Assembly (NCBI GenBank): GCA_964648295.1
Contig: CAZYNH010000017.1
Span: 1 to 53,135, forward strand
DNA: 53,135 bases
Reading direction: 5' to 3'
DNA from: UBA4055 sp964648295
GTDB taxonomy: Bacteria; UBA4055
Below are positions 7,755 through 15,877 of this stretch, one piece after another. The notes under the pieces were generated by a model. That model made no database searches. It saw only the letters and a program-made list of their open reading frames with translations, and was not told where the DNA came from. The stretch's first letter is position 1, and each line of letters begins with the position of its first letter. The translations under genes and the position numbers were made by a program.

Positions 7755-8921
7755 CTATGAATGAAGTTTGTTTACCATATCGAGTTTTTCCCATGAAAAT
7801 TTTTCCCTTCCAAAATGACCGTAAGCAGCAGTCGCTTTGAATATAGGTTTTCTCAAACCCAGTTTGTTTATTATGCCGGAAGGTGTAAGGTCGAAATTCT
7901 TTCTGATGAGCTTGACTATCTCTTCTCCGGATATCTTGCCTGTACGGAATGTTTCAGCCATGATCGAGACGGGCTCGGCGACCCCGATAGCGTAAGCGAG
8001 CTGTATCTCCAGCTTCTGCGCGAATCCCGCGGCGACAAAATTCTTGGCAATATATCTTGCCATATAAGCCGCCGACCTGTCTACTTTTGTCGAATCTTTA
8101 CCGGAAAAAGCGCCGCCGCCGTGCCTTGCGTATCCGCCGTATGTGTCAACGATTATCTTCCTTCCAGTCAGACCGGTATCGCCCATCGGGCCGCCTGTAA
8201 CGAACCTGCCGGTCGGGTTTATATGGGTCGTGTACTTTCCTTTCACAAGGTTTTCCGGTATCACGGGTCTTATGACCTTTTCGATTATTTCCCTTTCTAT
8301 TTCCGCGTGCTCTTTTTTAAGCTGCGCTGGGGTCGGTTTCTCTCCTCCATAAAGAGGATCGTGCTGCGTTGAAACAACGACCGTATCTATTGAATGAGGT
8401 ATCCAGTTCTTATAGTTTACTGTGACCTGAGCTTTCCCGTCCGGCCTCAAGAAACCTACAGCGCTCTTTTTTCTGCAATCTGAAAGCTGTTTTGTCAGCT
8501 TATGGGCAAGCATTATCGGCAGGGGCATCAGCTCAGGCGTCTCGTCGCAGGCAAAACCGAACATCATTCCCTGATCACCGGCTCCGTTCCTGTCAACGCC
8601 CATTGCAATGTCGCCGCTCTGCTGATCTATCGTCGAAATGACTGCGCAGGTGCTGTAGTCGAACCCCTTATAGGAATGATCATAACCGATCTCTTTTACT
8701 GTATTTCTGACCGTTGTCGGAATGTCTATGTATGTATCAGTAGTCATTTCTCCGCCTACCACAACAAGTCCCGTTGTAACAAAAGTTTCAATTGCTACTC
8801 TGCTTTTAGGGTCGTCTTTAAGCGCCGCGTCAAGGATTGAGTCCGATATCTGATCTGCAATCTTGTCGGGATGTCCTTCTGTTACTGATTCGCTTGAGAA
8901 TAAAAAATTTCCGTATTTCAT
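7755..8921 (-). CDS. metK: S-adenosylmethionine synthetase
   Basis: Makes S-adenosylmethionine from methionine and ATP, the methyl donor for all cellular methylation including the DNA methyltransferase at the right end of this window. The 388-residue protein has family length and hallmarks: GHPDKIADQISDS (16-28), the signature GAGDQGMMFG near residue 115, and GGGAFSGKDSTKVDRSAAY near 265. It lies 42 bases after a barrel gene and 8 bases before another. The AAGGA ribosome site is about 10 bases from the ATG. A TATAAT (minus strand, 8949-8944) lies in the short upstream gap but has a poor -35. No SAM-sensing riboswitch was seen upstream. Confidence 0.97.
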   Translation of the reverse strand: MKYGNFLFSSESVTEGHPDKIADQISDSILDAALKDDPKSRVAIETFVTTGLVVVGGEMTTDTYIDIPTTVRNTVKEIGYDHSYKGFDYSTCAVISTIDQQSGDIAMGVDRNGAGDQGMMFGFACDETPELMPLPIMLAHKLTKQLSDCRKKSAVGFLRPDGKAQVTVNYKNWIPHSIDTVVVSTQHDPLYGGEKPTPAQLKKEHAEIEREIIEKVIRPVIPENLVKGKYTTHINPTGRFVTGGPMGDTGLTGRKIIVDTYGGYARHGGGAFSGKDSTKVDRSAAYMARYIAKNFVAAGFAQKLEIQLAYAIGVAEPVSIMAETFRTGKISGEEIVKLIRKNFDLTPSGIINKLGLRKPIFKATAAYGHFGREKFSWEKLDMVNKLHS

Positions 8922-8963
8922 TGTTATTCATTCCTTTTTATAAATTATAAATCCGGCTCAACT

Positions 8964-9587
8964 CTAAAAGAAGAACCTTACCCCTATTCTCGACATTATT
9001 CCGCTCATATCGTACTCAGTGGTAATACTGTTATCGTCTTCAAAGTTCGGTTTTGAGTAATGGTAAGCCAGCTCGGCAAAGACTTCCGACTTCTGGCCCA
9101 GATTATACATTACCCCTCCGCCTAACCTCCAGTTGAAATCAAAAGCGAGAACAGATTCCTCATATGTATCGTTCTTATCTTTGTCGTAGGCTTCCAGAGA
9201 AGCATAGAGCATCTCCGCTCCAAGACCGCCTAAAGCGAACCACTTCAGTTTGTCTTTAAGCGGAAATTTCGCCGTGACCGAGATCATAAAGGGAAAATCA
9301 TATATAGTTGTTTTTCCGAGGTCTCTGTACTGGCTGCCTGTCAGGTCACCGCCGATATTCTCGACATCGCCTATGTAATCTTTGTCGGTGAACTCTTTTT
9401 TGAACCAGTCCAGGCTTACGCCGACATCGAGGTTCGTGTCAATGTGAAAGCCGTATTCGAAACCAAGATCAAAACCTCCGTCGCACGCCTGCGGAAAGAA
9501 CATTCCCGCCTTGATTGCCCCCATATTTTTCTGTGCATAGAGTCCTAAAACCGCGGTTATTATCATTATCATTACAGTTTTTTTCAT
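8964..9587 (-). CDS. Outer-membrane beta-barrel (porin-like) protein
   Basis: A 207-residue exported protein with a signal peptide (MKKTVMIMIITAVLGLYAQ) and OmpA/OmpW-like barrel texture: GAIKAGMFFPQ opening strand, DLGFEYGFHI, VGVSLDWF, WRLGGGVMYNL, and a final strand SRIGVRFFF ending in Phe. Probable 8-10 strands. No specific family recognised. Well expressed by appearance: a clean promoter at 9617-9644 and AAGGAGG five bases before the ATG. It may be the first gene of the metK operon. Confidence 0.65.
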   Translation of the reverse strand: MKKTVMIMIITAVLGLYAQKNMGAIKAGMFFPQACDGGFDLGFEYGFHIDTNLDVGVSLDWFKKEFTDKDYIGDVENIGGDLTGSQYRDLGKTTIYDFPFMISVTAKFPLKDKLKWFALGGLGAEMLYASLEAYDKDKNDTYEESVLAFDFNWRLGGGVMYNLGQKSEVFAELAYHYSKPNFEDDNSITTEYDMSGIMSRIGVRFFF

Positions 9588-9616
9588 TTCAGCCTCCTTA
9601 AAAATTTTCAGACAAC

Positions 9617-9644
9617 AATATAACTCATTTTAGATACAATTCAA
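9617..9644 (-). promoter_or_regulatory. Promoter of the porin-like gene (and probably metK)
   Basis: On the minus strand: -35 TTGAAT (9644-9639), 16-base spacer, -10 TATATT (9622-9617). The expected transcription start is about 23 bases before the ATG at 9587. Confidence 0.5.
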
Positions 9645-9676
9645 ACTAAATTAAGTAGTGTATACCGGCAATTGAA

Positions 9677-10018
9677 CTAAAAGTTCGATTCGGCCGACAC
9701 AAAGTCAATATTCTTCAGGGCAGACGGTTTCTTTACAGTTACCTTCGCGGACAGAATTCTTCCATCCTGCCTGAATATACCTAGTATTTTCTCCGAAAGG
9801 CTCTCAAGCAGGTAGAACCTGCAGTTCTTGGCCGTTTCGATAACTTTTTCTACCGCCTCTGAATAGTCGAAGGCATATTTGAGGTCGTCAGACGCCACCG
9901 CCTCAGACGCGTCATATGCCAGTTCCAGATCGACGAATATTTTCTGGCAGTTAGTCCTTTCGTGGTCCTGTGTCCCTATCATCGCCTGGATCTCTATCCC
10001 GGTTATAGTGATCTTCAT
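9677..10018 (-). CDS. folB: Dihydroneopterin aldolase
   Basis: Converts dihydroneopterin to 6-hydroxymethyl-dihydropterin and glycolaldehyde in folate synthesis. The 113-residue length fits the family, and the pattern is clear: IEIQAMIGTQDHER at the start (G-x-x-x-x-E/H-region), VDLELAYD, the helix with DYSEAVEKVIETAKN, LLESLSEKILGIF with the catalytic glutamate context, and the terminal V(T)VKKPSAL. It is the last gene of the folE-SDR-folB run, 12 bases after the SDR. Confidence 0.92.
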   Translation of the reverse strand: MKITITGIEIQAMIGTQDHERTNCQKIFVDLELAYDASEAVASDDLKYAFDYSEAVEKVIETAKNCRFYLLESLSEKILGIFRQDGRILSAKVTVKKPSALKNIDFVSAESNF

Positions 10019-10030
10019 CTTTTGATCCGG

Positions 10031-10759
10031 TTATTTAATGTTTTCCCCGCCGTCAACGAAGATGGTCTGACCGGTAATAAAACCGCTGTTTAACAAAAAC
10101 ATTACAGCGGAGTTGATATCTTCCGGACCGCCTGTTTTTTTAAGCAAATTCCGTTCTTTCAGCCTTTCGATATATTCGGCGCTCTCATTTTCTCCGGGCA
10201 GAACGATCCCGGGACAAACCGCGTTTACCCTGATTCCCGGCGCGAATTCAACCGCAGCCATGGATGTCAGTTCCTTAAGCGCGGTCCTCGATATAATGTA
10301 TGCCGCGTAAACATTCTGATATAAAGCAACTTTTGTATCGAGGATATTTATAATGTCACCTTTTGAACAGAACGCGGCGAACTCCCTTATCAGAAAGAAC
10401 GGCGCTCGGTAATTCACGCTGATAAGTTCGTCGAAAGTCTTAATATCCGTCTCCCCTATTGAGCCGCGCCGGAATACGGAGGCGGAGTTTATCAGGACCG
10501 ACAGGTGCGGAAAAGAATCAAAGGCCGCCCTTATGAGCTCCTGAATGAAATTCAAATCCCTGAGGTCGCCTTTGTACATAGCGCACTCCCTGCCCAGAGA
10601 CCTTATTTTCCCGCTGGTCTCTATTGCTCCGTACTCGGACCTGAAATAGTGGAGCGCTATATCGTAGCCTTCTGACGCGAGCTTTTGCGCCAGAGAGGAT
10701 CCAATCCTTTTTCCGCCCCCGGTTATAAGGGCGGCTTTTTTTACAGGCCGGCCTTCCAT
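10031..10759 (-). CDS. SDR oxidoreductase, FolM/PTR1 pteridine-reductase-like
   Basis: A 242-residue short-chain dehydrogenase placed between GTP cyclohydrolase I and dihydroneopterin aldolase. The cofactor loop TGGGKRIG (residues about 13-20) has the Arg-containing form of FolM/PTR1 pteridine reductases (TGxxxRIG), which prefer NADPH. NSAS replaces the usual NNAS, and the C-terminal ITGQTIFVDGG is standard. In the active-site motif YxxxK the lysine is arginine: YIISR, codon AGG. Aligned against PTR1 (YTMAK) the position is unambiguous. A dihydropterin/dihydrofolate reductase role in this pathway is the best guess, and no other dihydrofolate reductase is in the window. The start is one base after the folE stop, with AGGGA inside folE. 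Confidence 0.75.
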   Translation of the reverse strand: MEGRPVKKAALITGGGKRIGSSLAQKLASEGYDIALHYFRSEYGAIETSGKIRSLGRECAMYKGDLRDLNFIQELIRAAFDSFPHLSVLINSASVFRRGSIGETDIKTFDELISVNYRAPFFLIREFAAFCSKGDIINILDTKVALYQNVYAAYIISRTALKELTSMAAVEFAPGIRVNAVCPGIVLPGENESAEYIERLKERNLLKKTGGPEDINSAVMFLLNSGFITGQTIFVDGGENIK

Positions 10760-10760
10760 A

Positions 10761-11327
10761 TTATTTCCCTATCAGGCTTAAAAATTCAGCTCTTCTGGCT
10801 CCGTCGTCCCTGAAGCTGCCCAGCATACATGATGTTGTCATAAAGGAATTCTGCTTTTCGACCCCTCTCATCATCATGCACAGATGCTGAGCTTCGATCA
10901 CTACGCCGACCCCTTCTGCAGAAGTGTATTTCATTAATGTTCCGGCAATCTGCCTGACAAGATTTTCCTGTATCTGCAGCCTGCGGGAAAACACATCCAC
11001 TATCCTTGCGATCTTGGAAAGACCGATCACTTTTCCTTTCGGTATATAAGCCACATGGCACTTCCCGAAGAACGGGAGCAGATGGTGTTCGCACATTGAA
11101 TAGAGCTCTATGTTCTTCACGATAACCATATCGTCATTATCGGTCGAAAAAACGGCTCCGTTAACTATCTTGTCGATATCTTCTTCATAACCTTTTGTCA
11201 GAAAACTGAAAGATTTAGCCGCTCTGATGGGTGTCTTTTTCAAACCTTCCCTGCCGGTGTCTTCTCCCAGAGCGGAAAGAAATTCGGACATAAGCCCCTC
11301 CAGTTTCCCGATTTTGTCATCTGCCAT
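10761..11327 (-). CDS. folE: GTP cyclohydrolase I
   Basis: First step of pterin synthesis: GTP to 7,8-dihydroneopterin triphosphate plus formate. The 188-residue, single-domain bacterial form. Zinc ligands are visible in CEHHLLPF (Cys near residue 76, His two and three further) and the second Cys in HLCMMMRG (near 147). Also present are GLSKIARIVDVFSRRLQIQE and the C-terminal RAEFLSLI. It heads an operon with the SDR (1-base gap) and folB, giving three consecutive pterin enzymes; the phosphatase step between folE and folB is not encoded here. Confidence 0.97.
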   Translation of the reverse strand: MADDKIGKLEGLMSEFLSALGEDTGREGLKKTPIRAAKSFSFLTKGYEEDIDKIVNGAVFSTDNDDMVIVKNIELYSMCEHHLLPFFGKCHVAYIPKGKVIGLSKIARIVDVFSRRLQIQENLVRQIAGTLMKYTSAEGVGVVIEAQHLCMMMRGVEKQNSFMTTSCMLGSFRDDGARRAEFLSLIGK

Positions 11328-11415
11328 ACTGCTTTCTCCGTATTTTAAGGCAATGTAATTACTTGAGCAAATTTTTACAAATCAATTTTTAATGAGAAAT
11401 AATTTATTATTTGTG

Positions 11416-11444
11416 TTGTTTTATGAGGTATTGATGATTAAATT
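11416..11444 (+). promoter_or_regulatory. Possible promoter of the hprK operon
   Basis: TTGTTT (11416-11421), 17-base spacer, TAAATT (11439-11444), about 26 bases before the hprK ATG. The divergent 143-base gap with folE is AT-rich, so chance matches are possible. Confidence 0.35.
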
Positions 11445-11470
11445 TTAGAGTTATTTATACGGGAGTCTGA

Positions 11471-12445
11471 ATGAACAGGACACTGCCGGTCTCATTGTTC
11501 GTTAAACACATCCAGAACAGGATCAGTCTCAAAGCTGTTTCTGGCGATAATTTCAGCAATGAGAGAGTAATAGTGAATTCTATCCTTAACAAGCCCGGAC
11601 TGGCGCTGACGGGATATTTCAAGGATTTCAACTGGGACAGTCTTCAGCTTTTAGCGGCGACCGAGATAAGTTTTATCAATGATAAATACGAAGCCAAAGA
11701 CACAAAAGATATAAAAAAGCTCTGCGATTTCCAGATACCGGCATTTATAATTCAGGGAAGGAAACGAATAGACCAGAGATTCATTGACGAATGCGTTTCA
11801 AAAAAGATACCCGTCTACAGGACGCCTAAAAATTTTTCACAGGTTTACAGCGATATAATTACCTATCTTGAAGATTTCTTCGCACCGTACACTCAGATCC
11901 ACGGCTCGCTCGTCGATGTTTACGGTACCGGACTTCTTATTATGGGAAGAAGCAGTATAGGCAAAAGCGAGATCGCCCTTGATCTTGTTGAGAGGGGCCA
12001 CAGGCTTGTTGCGGATGATGTTGTGACTATTCAGAAAAAAGAAGAGAATGTTCTTGTGGGAAAAAGCGGGGGGAATTACACTCCGTTCATGGAGATAAGA
12101 GGCCTCGGGATACTGAATGTGAAAGAAATATTCGGCACAAGGGCCATAAGAATGCAGAAAAGAGTAGAACTTGTCATCCAGCTTGAAGACTGGAAAAAAG
12201 AGGTCGAATACGAGAGGCTCGGTCTTGAAGATGACAGCCTCAAGATACTCGGAGTGGAGATACCGAGGATAAAACTGCCTATTTTTCCCGGAAAGAACAT
12301 TACCGTAATAGCGGAAACGATAGCCTTGAACCATCATCTGAAAGTATACGGCTACAATGCGGCCCAGGAATTCAATAAACTGCTCCTGAAGAAAATGAAA
12401 AAACAGGGCAGGCTTACAAAATATCTTGATAAGGACTATGAATAA
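11471..12445 (+). CDS. hprK: HPr kinase/phosphorylase
   Basis: Bifunctional enzyme that phosphorylates and dephosphorylates a serine of HPr, controlling PTS-linked carbon regulation. The 324-residue protein has the N-terminal HprK domain (to about 130) and the C-terminal kinase domain with HGSLVDVYGTGLLI, P-loop GRSSIGKSE (about 159-167), and the family signature EIRGLGILNV (about 207). The usual P-loop is GxSGxGKSE; here the middle Gly is Ser, but the GxxxxGKS core is intact. Its 3' end overlaps the EIIA gene by 8 bases. No HPr or enzyme I gene is in the window, so this is probably part of a regulatory rather than sugar-transporting PTS (inference). Confidence 0.93.
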   Translation: MNRTLPVSLFVKHIQNRISLKAVSGDNFSNERVIVNSILNKPGLALTGYFKDFNWDSLQLLAATEISFINDKYEAKDTKDIKKLCDFQIPAFIIQGRKRIDQRFIDECVSKKIPVYRTPKNFSQVYSDIITYLEDFFAPYTQIHGSLVDVYGTGLLIMGRSSIGKSEIALDLVERGHRLVADDVVTIQKKEENVLVGKSGGNYTPFMEIRGLGILNVKEIFGTRAIRMQKRVELVIQLEDWKKEVEYERLGLEDDSLKILGVEIPRIKLPIFPGKNITVIAETIALNHHLKVYGYNAAQEFNKLLLKKMKKQGRLTKYLDKDYE

Positions 12446-12824
12446 AAATAAGCTTCTGATAGTGACTCACGGAACTCTCGGGATGTCCGTTATCGATGTC
12501 GCGAGAAAAATAATCGGTGAGAATAACTCCGGAGATATATTTTTTGTATCGAACGATGATCTTTCAACTTCGGAAATAACCGAAAGGATAAAGAATATTA
12601 CTGACAGCTTTCCTGATGATCACTTCCTGATTATTACCGATTTTCCGGGCGGAAGCTGTTTCATCGCATCAAAAAAAATAGCCTCGTCGAGCAAAAGGAT
12701 TTCGTCTCTGTCAGGCTTAAATATCTCTATGGTTCTATCTTTTTTAACCAAAAAGGATTTGTTCGAAGGCGGAAAACTCGCCGAGGTGGTCAAGACCGAC
12801 GGGAACAGGGCGATAGTGTCTTAG
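12438..12824 (+). CDS. PTS EIIA component, mannose family
   Basis: A 128-residue EIIA-Man domain, which accepts phosphate from HPr on a histidine. The expected site is His11 in LLIVTHG, followed by the family's helix and the ITDFPGGSC segment matching the usual (V/I)DxxGGxP loop. The first ATG inside the hprK stop region (12438) is chosen: AAGG lies upstream and the overlap with hprK is 8 bases; an in-frame TTG at 12426 is less likely. Stand-alone EIIA-Man next to hprK is the arrangement of incomplete, regulatory PTS systems in several Gram-negative phyla. No EIIB/C/D genes are present. Confidence 0.8.
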   Translation: MNKNKLLIVTHGTLGMSVIDVARKIIGENNSGDIFFVSNDDLSTSEITERIKNITDSFPDDHFLIITDFPGGSCFIASKKIASSSKRISSLSGLNISMVLSFLTKKDLFEGGKLAEVVKTDGNRAIVS

Positions 12825-12836
12825 GACAGAAAGAAT

Positions 12837-13616
12837 ATGAAAAAGTATTTTTCAGCTATACTGATGTCAGTTTTATCTTTATTATCCGGTTCATACTGCG
12901 GGACTGACAGCCTCAGTGTAAAAGTTCCGAATTATCCTTTTGAGCCAGGAGAGTATCTCCATTTCGCTGTCAGCTACGGTATAATGCTGGCGGGGTACGC
13001 GACTATCGAGGTGCATGAAGATAAACATCTCTTTCCCGGAGAAACATTCAAATTCGTTACCACAGCCAAGTCCAGAAAAGCCTTCGACTGGATTTTTAAG
13101 GTAAGGGATAATACTGAGTCTTATTTTGATAAACTAAAAGCCCATTCTCTCAGATTCGAAAAACACCTGAGGGAAGGTAGTTACGAAGTGGACACGATAA
13201 TTGATTACGATCAGGATTCACTTAAGGCTCACTACATTAGCGAGCGAAAAGGGAAAAAGACAAGATCAGCGACTATCGATATCCCTCCGAATGTTATGGA
13301 CCCCCTTTCAGCTCTTTTTTATGTCAGAACGCAGGACCTTCATATAGGCAGGGAGATCGTCATACCCGCTACCGACAACAAAAAAGTCTATGATATAAAA
13401 GTGATCGTACACAGGATTGAAAATGTCAAAGTGAAAGCGGGAAAATTCAGATGTTTCGTAGTTGAGCCGATAATGGCAGACGGAGGCGTCTTTAAAAAGG
13501 ACGGAAAGATACTGGTCTGGCTGACTGCCGATGAAAAGAAAATACCGGTTAAAATGGAAACGAAAGTCTATATCGGATCGATCGTAGCCGAACTGGACTG
13601 GTATCAGTTAAAATAG
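12837..13616 (+). CDS. DUF3108 exported protein
   Basis: A 259-residue protein with an N-terminal signal (about 1-20). The body matches the DUF3108 pattern: FEPGEYLHFAVSYGIMLAGYATIEV, then TTAKSRKAFDWIFKVRDNTESYFD, DPLSALFYVRTQDL, and late VWLTADEKKIPVKMETKVYIGSI. It is a probable periplasmic beta-rich protein; the biochemical role of the family is unknown to me. It lies between the EIIA gene and lpxK with 12-14 base gaps. Cys21 is in a poor lipobox context (GSYC), so lipidation is doubtful. Confidence 0.8.
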   Translation: MKKYFSAILMSVLSLLSGSYCGTDSLSVKVPNYPFEPGEYLHFAVSYGIMLAGYATIEVHEDKHLFPGETFKFVTTAKSRKAFDWIFKVRDNTESYFDKLKAHSLRFEKHLREGSYEVDTIIDYDQDSLKAHYISERKGKKTRSATIDIPPNVMDPLSALFYVRTQDLHIGREIVIPATDNKKVYDIKVIVHRIENVKVKAGKFRCFVVEPIMADGGVFKKDGKILVWLTADEKKIPVKMETKVYIGSIVAELDWYQLK

Positions 13617-13630
13617 AATGAAGCCTGAGA

Positions 13631-14674
13631 ATGTTCTTTAAGTCAAATCCATTTATATTATGTGCAACTGCAATCGTTCTGTTCCCTTTTACCATATTAT
13701 ATTATTCGGCCGTCAAGATAAGGCATTTTCTTTATGACGCGGGCATTCTGAGATTTTATAAACCGGGAATATTTACGATCTCCGTCGGGAATGTTGTAAT
13801 CGGAGGCGCCGGCAAAACTCCCGTTGTGACGGAAATAGCGAAATCGCTTGTAAAGCACGGCCGTAAAACATTTGTCGTAACAAGGGGTTACGGAAGAAAT
13901 TCGTCGGGACGGGTAGAGGTCGGACCGGAAACGCCGCCGGAACAGTCCGGAGATGAACCTTTAACAATATTCAGGAAAACCGGAGTGCCTGTCATCTGCG
14001 ATAAAAACAGGGCGGCGGCGGTCAGGGACAACGAGGGGAAGTTTGACTCGGTCGTGCTCGATGATGCTTTCCAGCACCGGAAAATCAAAAAGGATGCAGA
14101 CATTGTCCTTGTGGATCAGAACAGGTTTCTGGGCAACGGTCTGCTGCTTCCATCAGGCATACTCAGAGACTGTGTTTCGCGCATGCGTGCATGCGACATC
14201 CTGATCCTTACAAAAATAAATCCGGCTCTAAAAGACGACCTGCGAAAAAAGATCTCATACCTGAAAAAATTCAAAAAACCGCTTTACCTTTCTTCATACC
14301 GCTACAGCGGAATACACAACGGCTCATGTACTTTAACGGAAGAATGCTACGGCTCAAAAAATCTGTCCCTTTTCTGCGGAATAGCGGAGCCCGGATCTTT
14401 TTTTGATTTTTTCAATAAAATGAAGGTCGTTTCAAGACACGCGTTCCGTGACCACAGTTTTTACGGGCAGAGCTTTGAATCCGTGCTTGAGATTATGAAA
14501 AACAATTCGGACATTATCGTCACTACCTACAAGGATTTTGTTAAATTATCCGTTGAAAGAATAAGAAAATACAACATATTTTATCTCGACTTCGATACTG
14601 TATTTTATGACATTGATATGAAAGAAACAGATATCTACGAAATCATCTCCGGATCAGACAATGCCCGCAAATGA
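13631..14674 (+). CDS. lpxK: Tetraacyldisaccharide 4'-kinase (lipid A synthesis)
   Basis: Adds the 4'-phosphate to the lipid A disaccharide at the inner face of the inner membrane. The 347-residue protein starts with a membrane-associating hydrophobic segment (about 5-25). It has the P-loop GGAGKTP (about 58-64) in the GNVVIGGAGKTP context, FVVTRGYGR, and DDAFQHRKIKKDADIVLVD (usually DDGFQH) followed by LLPSGILRD. It is direct evidence for an LPS-bearing outer membrane. Its 3' end overlaps the next gene by 14 bases. The ribosome site is weak. Confidence 0.93.
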   Translation: MFFKSNPFILCATAIVLFPFTILYYSAVKIRHFLYDAGILRFYKPGIFTISVGNVVIGGAGKTPVVTEIAKSLVKHGRKTFVVTRGYGRNSSGRVEVGPETPPEQSGDEPLTIFRKTGVPVICDKNRAAAVRDNEGKFDSVVLDDAFQHRKIKKDADIVLVDQNRFLGNGLLLPSGILRDCVSRMRACDILILTKINPALKDDLRKKISYLKKFKKPLYLSSYRYSGIHNGSCTLTEECYGSKNLSLFCGIAEPGSFFDFFNKMKVVSRHAFRDHSFYGQSFESVLEIMKNNSDIIVTTYKDFVKLSVERIRKYNIFYLDFDTVFYDIDMKETDIYEIISGSDNARK

Positions 14675-15872
14675 CATCCTCATCAGAGATATGACCGGAA
14701 AATGCACGAACTGCGGCAACTGCAGGATCGTATGCCCTGTTTTTAAGATAAAAGGTTCGGAGCAGTTCTCATCAAGAGGAAGAATAAACCTTATACGCGG
14801 CCTTGTTGAAAAGGATCTTAGGCCGACCAAAGAGTTAAAGGAAAGGATATTCTGCTGCCTGGACTGCCGTCAGTGTATATCTTATTGTCCGTCAGATGTT
14901 GATTATGTAAAAATCATGTCTTCCGTAAAACTGAAATTAAAGTCAAGGACCGGTTCTTACAGAATTAATGACATATTAACCCGCGGTTTATTCTCTTCTG
15001 ATAATCCGTCAACTTATTTCTCTTATCTTCGTTTGCTGAATAAAATCCTGCTTAAGGCTGAACGATATCTTCTGACACGGAGATTTTCCCTGTTTCTAAG
15101 AACCTTCGTAAATCTGCCGGAGAACATTTCTGTTCCCGAAACAGATTTCTTCGGAATAAAGAAAAGGCACAAGGTTGAAGATTATAAAGGCATCAGAACC
15201 GCCGTGTTTATAGGCTGCGGGGGAAAGTTCCTCTATCCGGACACAGCAGACAGATTCATAGGTATTCTCAGACGCTCGGGAATAGAAGCAGTTGTGCCTA
15301 AGGATCAGGTCTGCTGCGGAAAACCGCTTATCTATTCAGGCTTATCGAAAAATATTTCATCGAACCTTACAGCGAATTTCAAAGCGTTTAACCGCCTTCT
15401 GGAAATATCCTGCATGATCAGCCTTTGCTCGGGATCCACCCCGGAACTTAAAAAATACGATGCCTCTTCCTCAACAGAAGGATTCCGCTTTGATGTCCGC
15501 GATTTCACTGAATTTTTAACCGAACATATTGCCGATCTCGAACCTGAATATGAGGGAAGGATCATTTTCCACTCATGCCCGAAATGCGGTGACGGAAAGA
15601 TATCTGAGAACTTCGTAAAGCATCTTTACAGAAACAGGGAGAATCGGCCTGAGTTTTCTCACAATTACTGCGGAAGTACAGAGCTTCTAAACAGATTTTC
15701 TTTGGATATAAGGTCTCAAATAACAAAAGAATTCTGCGAAATTAATAAACTTGATCAGTTCGACCATATTGCCTGTTCTTCATTTGAATGTATAGAATAT
15801 CTGAATGAATATTTTAATAAAAACAATATGAAAATCAGGGCTTTACATTTTGTTGACGCCGTAAGAGCCTGA
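14661..15872 (+). CDS. GlcF-like iron-sulfur (CCG-domain) protein
   Basis: A 403-residue relative of the glycolate oxidase iron-sulfur subunit and other heterodisulfide-reductase-type electron carriers. Two [4Fe-4S] motifs: CTNCGNCRIVCP (Cys15/18/21/25) and CLDCRQCISYCP (near residues 66-77). A first CCG domain is intact (GCGGKFLYPD...QVCCGKP). The second is degenerate: HSCPKCGDG and NYCGSTE instead of a CCG pair. Members usually pair with an FAD-linked oxidase, but no such gene is adjacent, so the substrate is unknown. It overlaps lpxK by 14 bases and ends only 5 bases from the converging mmdB gene. Confidence 0.85.
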   Translation: MPANDILIRDMTGKCTNCGNCRIVCPVFKIKGSEQFSSRGRINLIRGLVEKDLRPTKELKERIFCCLDCRQCISYCPSDVDYVKIMSSVKLKLKSRTGSYRINDILTRGLFSSDNPSTYFSYLRLLNKILLKAERYLLTRRFSLFLRTFVNLPENISVPETDFFGIKKRHKVEDYKGIRTAVFIGCGGKFLYPDTADRFIGILRRSGIEAVVPKDQVCCGKPLIYSGLSKNISSNLTANFKAFNRLLEISCMISLCSGSTPELKKYDASSSTEGFRFDVRDFTEFLTEHIADLEPEYEGRIIFHSCPKCGDGKISENFVKHLYRNRENRPEFSHNYCGSTELLNRFSLDIRSQITKEFCEINKLDQFDHIACSSFECIEYLNEYFNKNNMKIRALHFVDAVRA

Positions 15873-15877
15873 AATCC

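Noticed and set aside
8922..8963. SAM riboswitch upstream of metK
   Set aside because: The gap to the preceding gene is only 42 bases and contains no structured leader.
9674..9686. GAACT-AAA-AGTTC hairpin at the folB end as a terminator
   Set aside because: Only a 5-pair stem and no T-run follows on the minus strand.
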